From: an uncultured Phocaeicola sp.
GTDB lineage: Bacteria; Bacteroidota; Bacteroidia; Bacteroidales; Bacteroidaceae
Assembly (NCBI GenBank): GCA_944320885.1
Contig: CALUJE010000018.1
Location: forward strand, 1 to 62,556
Length of the DNA stretch: 62,556 bases
Direction: 5' to 3'
Shown in pieces: positions 25,714-33,213 of the stretch. The notes beneath the pieces were generated by a model. It did no database searches. It saw nothing but the letters and a program-made list of their open reading frames with translations, and was not told the origin of the DNA. How positions within the stretch are numbered: position 1 is the stretch's first letter; the number at the start of each line of letters is the position of its first letter. Position numbers and translations under genes: made by a program.

Positions 25714-26259
25714 ATGACTGAAGAAATTATTATTGCAGGTTTTGGCGGACAAGGTGTTCTGTCAATGGGAAAAATCTTGGCCTACTCAGCATTGATGGAA
25801 GGTAAAGAAGTAACCTGGATGCCGGCTTACGGACCGGAACAACGTGGTGGTACGGCAAACGTCACCGTTATTATCAGTGAAGAACGTATATCCTCTCCTA
25901 TTCTTAGTTCATATGATACGGCCATTATTCTGAACCAACCGTCTATGGCCAAATTTGAAAACAAGATAAAACCTGGAGGTACATTGATTTACGACGGATA
26001 CGGCATCAGCGAACCACCTACACGCAAGGATATAAACGTTTACCGTATAGATGCAATGGATGCAGCTGCCGAAATGAACAACATGAAAGCATTCAACATG
26101 ATTGTATTAGGCGGATTGCTTAAATTACACCCAATCGTAGAAATAGAATCTGTTCTGAAAGGACTGCGTAAGACATTGCCCGAACGTCATCATCACCTCA
26201 TCCCTATGAATGAAGTGGCTATACGCAAAGGAATGGAAATTATCCGTCCACAGGAATAA
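25714..26259 (+). CDS. 2-oxoacid:ferredoxin oxidoreductase gamma subunit
   Basis: This 181-residue protein has the gamma-type (catalytic domain of pyruvate/ketoisovalerate oxidoreductase) pattern: IAGFGGQGVLSMGKIL at the start, then MPAYGPEQRGGTANV, which helps to bind coenzyme A and the alpha/beta pair. It is the last gene of the operon and is followed by a strong terminator. Confidence 0.93.
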   Translation: MTEEIIIAGFGGQGVLSMGKILAYSALMEGKEVTWMPAYGPEQRGGTANVTVIISEERISSPILSSYDTAIILNQPSMAKFENKIKPGGTLIYDGYGISEPPTRKDINVYRIDAMDAAAEMNNMKAFNMIVLGGLLKLHPIVEIESVLKGLRKTLPERHHHLIPMNEVAIRKGMEIIRPQE

Positions 26260-26276
26260 ATTCATGGCATAACAAA

Positions 26277-26325
26277 CAGAAGACAGTATTGCACCTTTTT
26301 TCCGTGCAGACTGTCTTCTGTTTTT
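26277..26325 (+). terminator. Terminator of the 2-oxoacid oxidoreductase operon
   Basis: CAGAAGACAGT (26277-26287) pairs with ACTGTCTTCTG (26310-26320), with an inner GCAC/GTGC pair, followed by five T. Confidence 0.85.
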
Positions 26326-26346
26326 ATAACGGGAATGTCACACATT

Positions 26347-26427
26347 TATAACTTATAAAAAAGAAAATTATAGCCTATTTTTTTGAAAGCATAACTTATA
26401 AATTTTAAAATCATAGCCTACTTTTTC
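26347..26427. repeat. Two tandem copies of an AT-rich 38-base unit
   Basis: The units at 26347-26384 and 26390-26427 share TATAACTTATAA or CATAACTTATAA at the left and ATAGCCTA plus a T-run at the right. Related units, in reverse orientation, occur at 42097-42219. The element lies between the oxidoreductase terminator and yaaA. Confidence 0.6.
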
Positions 26428-26483
26428 TTTTTTATAACGATGATTTTTAAAACAGCAACCATCTTTTTTATCTTTGAACCCGC

Positions 26484-27245
26484 ATGCAAATACTTCTGTC
26501 ATGTGCCAAGACTATGGCAACTCATAGTGATATACAAACTCCGGATACAACAATACCAGCCTACCTGCACGAAGCGCAAGAACTGGCTCTGCAACTTAAC
26601 GAACTATCGGTAGAAGAAATAGAAAAGCTTCTGAATGTAAACCGGCAGATTGCCAGTGAAAACAAGCTGAGATACCAGCAGTTTCATGATGAAGCTACGC
26701 CTGCACTTCCCGCCCTGCTGGCATATACGGGAATAGTGTTCAAACATCTAAATGCCGATGACTTTACGGCGGACGATTTCAGATATGCACAAGAACATCT
26801 GAATATCACTTCTTTTCTTTATGGATTGTTACGCCCTCTTGACATCATAAAGAATTACCGGCTTGAAGGCAATGTATCTCTTCCCGATAATAATGGAATT
26901 TCAATGTTCAGGTTCTGGCAAGAACGTCTTACTGAGGCCTTCATAAACAAGATAAAAGAAGATGACGGAATCCTTGTCAATCTGGCCAGCGATGAAATGA
27001 AAAAGCTGTTTGACTGGAAAAGGATTTCAAAAGAAATCACCATTATTACTCCTGACTTCCGCACATATAAAAACAACAAACTTAAAACAATAGTAATATA
27101 TACAAAGATGTGCAGAGGAGAAATGACACGCTATATATTGAAAAACCGCATTGAAAACATCGAAGAAATAAAACTGTTTGAATGGGAAGGATTCAAATGG
27201 AATCAGGAATTGAGCAAGGGGAACAACTGGCTGTTTACCGTCTGA
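26484..27245 (+). CDS. yaaA: YaaA family peroxide-stress protein (UPF0246/DUF328)
   Basis: This 253-residue protein has the features of YaaA: start MQILLSCAKTM, a middle region with FKHLNADDFTADDFRYAQEH, the YGLLRPLD stretch and IPDFRTYKN-like end (ITPDFRTYKNNKLKTI). In E. coli YaaA lowers intracellular free iron under hydrogen peroxide stress and binds DNA. It is monocistronic here, with a hairpin behind it shared with the convergent pseudouridine synthase gene. Confidence 0.93.
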   Translation: MQILLSCAKTMATHSDIQTPDTTIPAYLHEAQELALQLNELSVEEIEKLLNVNRQIASENKLRYQQFHDEATPALPALLAYTGIVFKHLNADDFTADDFRYAQEHLNITSFLYGLLRPLDIIKNYRLEGNVSLPDNNGISMFRFWQERLTEAFINKIKEDDGILVNLASDEMKKLFDWKRISKEITIITPDFRTYKNNKLKTIVIYTKMCRGEMTRYILKNRIENIEEIKLFEWEGFKWNQELSKGNNWLFTV

Positions 27246-27284
27246 TTGACAAACAATCAGAAAACCGTATTCCAACAATAAAAA

Positions 27285-27304
27285 AAGGCCTGTAAAAAGG
27301 CCTT
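27285..27304. terminator. Short hairpin between convergent genes
   Basis: AAGGCCT (27285-27291) and AGGCCTT (27298-27304) form a GC-rich stem with a six-base loop. An A-run precedes it, so it is T-tailed on the minus strand and can end the rluA-type operon; it is weaker for yaaA. Confidence 0.6.
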
Positions 27305-27333
27305 CACTTGTAACATTTCATTGAAAGCACCAA

Positions 27334-28005
27334 TCAGAACATTCTAAAACCATTCCACAGATTACCTTCGGGAACGGGAGCTTCCAACTCTATATTTTCT
27401 TTTGATACAGGATGTACAAAACAGACTTTGCGAGCATGCAGACAGATGCTTCCATCTGGATTGGAACGCGGGAAACCATACTTGAGGTCACCTTTGATAG
27501 GACATCCCATCTTGGCCAACTGACAACGTATCTGATGATGACGTCCGGTTTTCAAATCAATCTCCAACAGATAATAATTTTCTGACTGTCCGATCACACG
27601 GTAATGCAATATAGCCTTTTTGGAATGCGGCACCTCACGATCATACGCATATGACTTATTCTGCTTCTCATTACGGACCAAGAAATGCACCAGCTCACCT
27701 TCATCCTTTTCCGGGCGATTCTTTACAATAGCCCAATAAGTCTTACGTACAGCACTGTTTTTAAACATTTCATTCAGACGGGACAACGCCTTGCTTGTCT
27801 TGGCAAACACAACCAGTCCGCTTACCGGACGGTCCAAACGGTGAGTAACACCTATAAAAACATTTCCCGGTTTATTATACTTCTCTTTCAGATATTGCTT
27901 GACAATATCCGAAAGAGGAGTATCTCCTGTCTTGTCGCCTTGTACAATCTCAGAACTCGTCTTGTTTACAACGATTATGTGATTATCTTCGTATACGACC
28001 TTCAT
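27334..28005 (-). CDS. RluA-family pseudouridine synthase without S4 domain
   Basis: The protein isomerises uridine to pseudouridine in rRNA or tRNA. The 223-residue product contains the catalytic motif as HRLDRPVSGLVVFAKT (Asp is the nucleophile) and the conserved LKTGRHHQIR. It lacks the N-terminal S4 domain of RluC/RluD, so it resembles short RluA/TruC-like enzymes. It is the last of the tetR-fabG-rluA-type group; its start is 10 bases after the fabG stop. The target position is unknown. Confidence 0.9.
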   Translation of the reverse strand: MKVVYEDNHIIVVNKTSSEIVQGDKTGDTPLSDIVKQYLKEKYNKPGNVFIGVTHRLDRPVSGLVVFAKTSKALSRLNEMFKNSAVRKTYWAIVKNRPEKDEGELVHFLVRNEKQNKSYAYDREVPHSKKAILHYRVIGQSENYYLLEIDLKTGRHHQIRCQLAKMGCPIKGDLKYGFPRSNPDGSICLHARKVCFVHPVSKENIELEAPVPEGNLWNGFRMF

Positions 28006-28015
28006 AGGAGGATTA

Positions 28016-28762
28016 TTACATATTCATACCACCGTCAACCTGAATTACCTGACCGCTAACGTATGAAGACATGTCAGATGCAAGGAATGTAGCAATGTTT
28101 GCAACATCTTCCGGAGTTCCGCCACGGCGAAGAGGAATTTTCTTGCACCATTCAGCTTTTACTTCATCAGACAATTTTGCAGTCATATCAGTAATGATAA
28201 ATCCCGGAGCTATGGCATTGGCACGAATACCACGTGAACCCAGCTCCTGTGCGATTGATTTTGCCAAACCAATCATACCAGCTTTAGAAGCTGAATAGTT
28301 ACATTGACCAGCATTACCGTGAACACCTACAACAGATGCCATGTTAATGATACTTCCGGCTTTCTGACGCATCATAATCGGAGTACAAGCATGGATAAAG
28401 TTAAATGCAGATTTCAAGTTTACAGCAATTACAGCATCCCATTGTGCTTCATTCATACGCATCATCAAACCATCTTTTGTAATACCGGCATTGTTTACCA
28501 GAATATCGATTGAACCGAAATCTTCCTTAATCTGATTTACAACTTTCTCAGTTTCTTCAAAATTTGCAGCGTTTGAAGCATAACCTTTTACCTTAACTCC
28601 CAACGCAGCTATTTCTTTCTCTGTATTCAGTCCATTTTCATCAATAACCAAATCTGTAAATGCGATATTTGCTCCTTCGGCAGCAAATTTCAATGCAATA
28701 GCCTTACCGATACCACGTGCAGCTCCGGTAACAATTGCAGTTTTTCCTGTTAATAATCCCAT
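28016..28762 (-). CDS. fabG: 3-oxoacyl-ACP reductase (SDR family)
   Basis: FabG reduces 3-oxoacyl-ACP with NADPH in fatty acid elongation. The 248-residue product has the cofactor motif TGAARGIGKA (12-21), the NNAG motif (90-93), and the catalytic Ser143, Tyr156 and Lys160 (YSASK), and ends in VDGGMNM, typical of FabG. It is 46 bases downstream of a TetR regulator gene on the same strand, so the regulator may control it, as with fatty-acid regulators of this family; that link is inference. Confidence 0.92.
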   Translation of the reverse strand: MGLLTGKTAIVTGAARGIGKAIALKFAAEGANIAFTDLVIDENGLNTEKEIAALGVKVKGYASNAANFEETEKVVNQIKEDFGSIDILVNNAGITKDGLMMRMNEAQWDAVIAVNLKSAFNFIHACTPIMMRQKAGSIINMASVVGVHGNAGQCNYSASKAGMIGLAKSIAQELGSRGIRANAIAPGFIITDMTAKLSDEVKAEWCKKIPLRRGGTPEDVANIATFLASDMSSYVSGQVIQVDGGMNM

Positions 28763-28808
28763 AATTCAATTATTACATTTAATAGTTAATATAATTTATT
28801 CGTCCAAT

Positions 28809-29393
28809 TTATTTTTTTCCCAATGCACCAAACACCAATCTTCTGACGCATTGCTTACTTGTCTCACTGGGAATACCGGTACCTATAAGTCCTCTGATAT
28901 AAGGAATTTCCACTCCTTTTATGGAATAATGCAAGATATCGGCTATGAGGTTTATATTGTCTATATTAAAAACTCCTTTATCCTTTCCTTCCTGAAGAAC
29001 TTCCCTGTAAAGCAATATCTCATTCTTATCAAAATTCTTTCGGCAAGCTTCCACCATCCATATATCCCTGAAAAAAGAAGCACGCAAAGTTCCGTTTCGA
29101 TATACGACTTCCTTAACCATATCTAGACGGGTATAGATTATTTCCAATATTTTTTCATCGGGGGGAATATTCTTGATTGCAACTTTGCGCATCTCTTGAG
29201 ACAAACGATCCAGCTCAGATTCTATTACGGCCAGATACACATCTTCCTTGCTTTTAAAATAAGTATATAAGGTACGTCTTCCTTTCTTCGAAGCTACGGC
29301 TATATCGTTCATTGTCGTAGCCTCAATCCCCTTTTTAGCAAAAAGTTGACGAGCTACATCAACTAAAAGGTCTCTTGTTCTCGAAATAGCCAT
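28809..29393 (-). CDS. TetR-family transcriptional regulator
   Basis: I chose the ATG at 29393, giving 194 residues with MAISRTRDLLVDVARQLFAK at the start; an upstream in-frame start at 29435 would add 14 residues of unlike composition. The N-terminal helix-turn-helix is typical (KKGIEATTMNDIAVASKKGR, then TLYTYFKSKEDVYLAV). The C-terminal ligand domain is all-helical and not diagnostic. It precedes fabG and a pseudouridine synthase gene on the same strand and probably regulates itself and fabG. Confidence 0.9.
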   Translation of the reverse strand: MAISRTRDLLVDVARQLFAKKGIEATTMNDIAVASKKGRRTLYTYFKSKEDVYLAVIESELDRLSQEMRKVAIKNIPPDEKILEIIYTRLDMVKEVVYRNGTLRASFFRDIWMVEACRKNFDKNEILLYREVLQEGKDKGVFNIDNINLIADILHYSIKGVEIPYIRGLIGTGIPSETSKQCVRRLVFGALGKK

Positions 29394-29566
29394 ATATTTA
29401 TCTTTTATACTTAATTTTAAATGCGAAAATAGCACATTTCTTTTTATTTACAAAAAGAATCATTATGAATATTAAGCCTTCAATTATTTAACATTTCCAT
29501 AAACTTCTATAAAACAGGAGCATAAAACATTTTTTCTATTTTTATTCAAAAAAAAGCAATAAAATA

Positions 29567-29597
29567 TTTGCATTCTCAGAAAAAAGCACTACCTTTG
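29567..29597 (+). promoter_or_regulatory. Promoter of the tRNA-fMet gene
   Basis: TTTG (29567-29570), a 19-base spacer and TACCTTTG (29590-29597) fit the Bacteroidetes consensus very well, 35 bases before the tRNA. Confidence 0.75.
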
Positions 29598-29632
29598 CAT
29601 CGTCTTTAAGAGATAAGACAACAAAATAACAT

Positions 29633-29705
<73 letters not shown>

Positions 29706-29713
29706 CAAAGCAT

Positions 29714-29748
29714 GAGGATAAATCGTTGACTTACAACGTTTTATCCTC
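29714..29748 (+). terminator. Hairpin after tRNA-fMet
   Basis: GAGGATAAA (29714-29722) with CGTTG (29724-29728) pairs with CAACG (29734-29738) and TTTATCCTC (29740-29748). It probably ends the tRNA transcript. Confidence 0.65.
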
Positions 29749-29831
29749 TTATCATTTTAAGGCGCTCGGACACATTCCGGACACAATATTAATTATATGC
29801 GTTTTCCAGCTTTCTGAAAAACGTAAAAAAA

Positions 29832-30997
29832 ATGTTATCAAAAAGAAAAGGAGCCCCGCTCAACAATCTAATCACTTACACTTTTCCCAAGCTACATAGC
29901 GGAAAAAGCTGGTATGTAGACTTCTTTTGTTACGATCCTGTGACGCAAAGCATGAGACGAAAAAAGTACATGCTTGATTCAATCAAAAAAGTTTCAGACC
30001 GAAAAAAAAGAGCTGCTGAAATTATCGCAATAGTTTCAACTCGACTTAGTAAAGGATGGAATCCATGGGCAGAAGCATCCAATGACAGACAGTATACTCT
30101 TATAAAAACTGTCATCGGACTATATAATAAGTATCTCGAAAAATTGGTACACACCAAAGTATTGAAAGAAAAGACATGCTACGACTATTTGTCTAGGTTG
30201 AATATGCTGATTGATTATAATGAAACTATCGAACTATACCTATAGTATATATATACCAGTTTGACCAGGCATATATAAGTGACTTCCTTGATTACATCTT
30301 ATTGGATAGAGATTCCAGTGCCAGAACCCGAAATAATTATCGGACATGGCTGTCTGCCTTCTGCAGCTGGCTGCAGGAAAAGAAATTCATAGACTCCAAT
30401 CCTGTCGAGAAAATAAAGACTCTACCGGAAGAAGTAAAATTTCGTTCTGCACTTCCGCCTGAAGATCTTATCAAGCTGCAGGAATATCCGAATAAAAACA
30501 ATCCTTCTTATCTGCTCGCCTGTATGATGGAATACTACACCTTTATCAGGCCGGACGAGCTGAGCAACATCCGCCTGAAGGATATCCACATAAAAGAACA
30601 GAAGATTTTTGTGTCTTCGGCCATATCAAAAAATCGTCGGGATGGCATGGTAGGTCTGAATGACCGTATCATAACACTTATGATAGATACTCATGTATTT
30701 GATGCGCCAGATACTTTTTATCTTTTTGGAAAGGATTTCAAACCGTCATTTGAAAAAGCAGACTCCAGAATATTCCGTGACTATTTTACCAAGATTCGGA
30801 AGGCATTGAAATTTCCGACAAACTACCAGTTCTATTCATTAAAAGATTCCGGAATCCGTGATTTGGCAAATGCTGAAGGAATTGTTGTCGCCCGTGATCA
30901 GGCAAGGCATAGCGACATTTCAACAACCAATCGCTATCTTAAAGGAGATGCCCTGACTGTTCACGAAGAGACAAAACATTTTAAAGGCAATTTATAA
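29832..30997 (+). pseudogene. Frameshifted tyrosine recombinase (integrase) next to tRNA-fMet
   Basis: Two frames together make one recombinase of about 388 residues. The first (29832-30245) encodes the arm-type and part of the SAM-like N-terminal domain and ends after ETIELYL. The second, in the +2 frame, is open from about 30239 (PIVYIYQFDQAYISDFLDYI) to 30997 and contains the catalytic domain: the box-I Arg in YTFIRPDELSN, Lys in SAISKNRRDG, KDSGIRDL in the box-II Arg region, and ARHSDISTTNRYL with the His and the Tyr nucleophile. Two extra bases in CTATA at 30234-30238 would explain the shift. The box-II region reads Lys-Asp-Ser-Gly, not the usual Lys/His-His-Thr-Gly. Unless the frame is rescued by recoding, the gene is inactive. 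It is probably the integrase of an element inserted at the tRNA. Confidence 0.82.
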
Positions 30998-31023
30998 CAA
31001 CTTATCTGACTGTTATTATTTAT

Positions 31024-31083
31024 TAATAATCTAAAGATTATTATCAAATAACTTCCTTAATAACCTAATGATTATTATATTTG
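31024..31083 (+). promoter_or_regulatory. Two operator-like 20-base repeats over a promoter
   Basis: TAATAATCTAAAGATTATTA (31024-31043) and TAATAACCTAATGATTATTA (31058-31077) are related palindromic sites 34 bases apart (about three helix turns). The second overlaps a -7-like box TATATTTG (31076-31083), which lies 22 bases before the 59-residue gene. This is the layout of a repressed promoter; the regulator is unknown. Confidence 0.55.
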
Positions 31084-31105
31084 TAATGTCAAAAGAAAAC
31101 ATAAT

Positions 31106-31285
31106 ATGAGTTTAGAACAAGAAAAAAAGGACCTGTTGGTCATGAGAGCCATGTTGAAAAAACAAATTGAAAAATTGACGTTCATTCAAGAACAGACCGG
31201 TATAAAGGCCGAAAAACAGATTGATAAACTGCTGGACATATTAACCACAATCGACAAGATTCTTGAAGAATTAAACAAAAAGTAA
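31106..31285 (+). CDS. 59-residue coiled-coil protein of the tRNA-fMet element
   Basis: The frame has an ATG 22 bases after a -7-like box and encodes a fully helical, Lys/Glu-rich protein (MSLEQEKKDLLVMRAMLKKQ at the start, ending in ILEELNKK) with heptad spacing of Leu and Ile. It has no signal peptide and no known DNA-binding motif. It lies between the broken integrase and the DUF5053 gene, 40 bases before the latter, and is probably cotranscribed with it. It could be a small regulator or antitoxin-like protein; this is open. Confidence 0.65.
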   Translation: MSLEQEKKDLLVMRAMLKKQIEKLTFIQEQTGIKAEKQIDKLLDILTTIDKILEELNKK

Positions 31286-31325
31286 AATCAGTTCCCCGAA
31301 AGGGGAACATAACACCATAAACATT

Positions 31326-31739
31326 ATGACTTATTATAACGACTTATTAAGATTAAAGGAGTTAATGCAAGACGAAAACAAATTGCAAGAATTCCAGAAT
31401 CATGTAAAGTTCATGAACGAAACCTATACATCTGAATCGGAAAGGAAGGAAATAGAAAAAACTCTCGAAGAATGTACCGAGACCTTATTGGCCAAAGCTG
31501 ATAAACAGATTGAAGATATCAGCATTAAAATGCAATTACAGGAAGTTTCAGAAATCATCTCACTGTCCTACCTGGCCAAGAAATATTTCGGTAAAACGAA
31601 GGCTTGGTTATATCAGCGAGTAAACGGAAATATAGTCAATGGCAAACCCTGCAAATTCACGCCCGAAGAACTCAACACTTTAAATGAAGCCTTGCAGGAT
31701 ATTTCAAAAAAAATAGGTTCTCTAAATATCTCATATTAA
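31326..31739 (+). CDS. DUF5053-type protein of an integrated element
   Basis: The 137-residue protein has a charged helical N-terminal half and a conserved C-terminal part (SEIISLSYLAKKYFGKTKAW, LYQRVNGNIVNG, then FTPEELNTLNEALQDI) that matches the DUF5053 pattern and looks like a helix-turn-helix. In Bacteroides such genes often sit beside integrases of mobile elements. It is followed by a hairpin terminator. DNA binding, perhaps as a regulator at the operator-like sites at 31024-31077, is inference. Confidence 0.75.
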   Translation: MTYYNDLLRLKELMQDENKLQEFQNHVKFMNETYTSESERKEIEKTLEECTETLLAKADKQIEDISIKMQLQEVSEIISLSYLAKKYFGKTKAWLYQRVNGNIVNGKPCKFTPEELNTLNEALQDISKKIGSLNISY

Positions 31740-31751
31740 AAAGCCAATAAA

Positions 31752-31777
31752 AAATCCCTGTCTTATGGCAGGGATTT
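31752..31777. terminator. Terminator after the DUF5053 gene
   Basis: AAATCCCTG (31752-31760) pairs with CAGGGATTT (31769-31777). It lies between the convergent DUF5053 and phospholipase D-like genes. Confidence 0.75.
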
Positions 31778-31874
31778 CTTATCATATTCAATTAGCAGTT
31801 CTTTTCATAAAGCACCCAGTACGGAACACCGACTATAAGATTTACTGAATTTTCCCGAATCAAAATCTATGTCA

Positions 31875-33119
31875 TTAAAGGAATGGAGCGAACAAATTTG
31901 CAAACCATCCCACAAAACGCTTCCATGGAGTACGTTGTTTCCAAACTTCTTTTGTCAAAGGTGTAGATGACAGTTTATCATCCTCAAACATTTGAATTAA
32001 CTCATCCGTTACTTCCTCATTGAACATAAAAGCATTTACCTCATAGTCGTATCTTAAACTGCGGCTGTTCAAATTGGCAGACCCCAATGTACAAAAAGAA
32101 TCATCAACCATCATTATCTTTGAATGGTGAAATCCTCCATTATACAAATAAACCTTTGCACCACGCTTTACAAGTTTATACGCAAAATACAAAGATGCAT
32201 CAGGAGTAAAAGGAATATCCGATTTTGAAGATATCATTATTTCTACTTCTATACCACGGTCTATAGCCTTTTTTAAAGCCTTCTTAATGGAATGAGTCGG
32301 GACAAAATATGGATTTATCAATTGAATTTTATGTTCTGCCGCATTGATAGAAGAAACATACGCATGACGTATTAATTCCGGAGTTCTTCCTGGATACCGG
32401 TCGACAATAGCCATCTCAACACTATCACGTACGGAAACCGGTTCAGGAAAATAAGCCGGCTCCTGCATCAGGTTTTCTTTTGTAACAACCTTCCACATAT
32501 CCAAAAAGATTTTCTGCAATTCCGAAACAGCAGGACCTTCTACCCGCATGTGCATATCTCGCCATTTTCCGACAACTTCAGTACCATTAATATAATAGTC
32601 TGCAACATTCATTCCGCCCATATAAGCGACTTTCCCATCTACTACTACAATCTTTCTATGATCTCTTTTCAACACATGATTAATATATGGGAAACGTATC
32701 GGATCAAATCTATATATGGAAATTCCTTGTCGACGAAGTTTCTTTAAATGTGAATTCTTTAAAGGCTGATTATTTGACATGTTTCCAAAATCATCAAACA
32801 AAGCTCTGACTTCAACACCTTCTGCTGCCTTTTTTGCTAAAATATTAAATAGCTCGTTTGCTATAGAATCATTCCGGAAATTGAAATACTCCAAATGTAC
32901 GTGATGCTTTGCCTTCATTATTTCAGCAAACATATCATCAAACTTCTCTCGTCCGCTTTTCAATAACTTAACCTGATTTCCATCGGTTATGCTTACGCCC
33001 GCCTCTACAAGCATTCGTTTGACAATAGAATCGCTATGTATTACTTCTTGTGCATAAGAAGCTGTGATATTAAATAAAAAACAAAATAATAAACAGAATA
33101 TAAAAGAAAATCTTCTCAC
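31875..33119 (-). CDS. Phospholipase D family protein, probable cardiolipin synthase
   Basis: The 414-residue protein has a signal peptide or membrane anchor (residues 1-24) and two HKD motifs: H154/K156/D161 (HRKIVVVDGKVAYMGGMN) and H332/K334/D339 (HSKIMMVDD). The size, the pair of HKD motifs and the conserved tail (LGSANLNSRSL) fit ClsA/ClsB-like cardiolipin synthases, which join two phosphatidylglycerol molecules. Instead of the two membrane helices of ClsA it has one N-terminal hydrophobic segment ending in SYAQ, so it may be periplasmic; a different phosphodiesterase role is possible. It is a single gene. Confidence 0.85.
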   Translation of the reverse strand: MRRFSFIFCLLFCFLFNITASYAQEVIHSDSIVKRMLVEAGVSITDGNQVKLLKSGREKFDDMFAEIMKAKHHVHLEYFNFRNDSIANELFNILAKKAAEGVEVRALFDDFGNMSNNQPLKNSHLKKLRRQGISIYRFDPIRFPYINHVLKRDHRKIVVVDGKVAYMGGMNVADYYINGTEVVGKWRDMHMRVEGPAVSELQKIFLDMWKVVTKENLMQEPAYFPEPVSVRDSVEMAIVDRYPGRTPELIRHAYVSSINAAEHKIQLINPYFVPTHSIKKALKKAIDRGIEVEIMISSKSDIPFTPDASLYFAYKLVKRGAKVYLYNGGFHHSKIMMVDDSFCTLGSANLNSRSLRYDYEVNAFMFNEEVTDELIQMFEDDKLSSTPLTKEVWKQRTPWKRFVGWFANLFAPFL

Positions 33120-33213
33120 TTTATGATTGTCAATTTTAATATTTATATAAATAAATAATCCATATGTCAGATCACCCCAACTCCAATAGGCTCAAACCTA
33201 TAAGAAGTTTATA

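Noticed and set aside
31740..31874. Right attachment site for the tRNA-fMet element
   Set aside because: I looked for a copy of the tRNA 3' end (TTCGAGTCGGGCCTCCGCA) here and in the following bases and found none.
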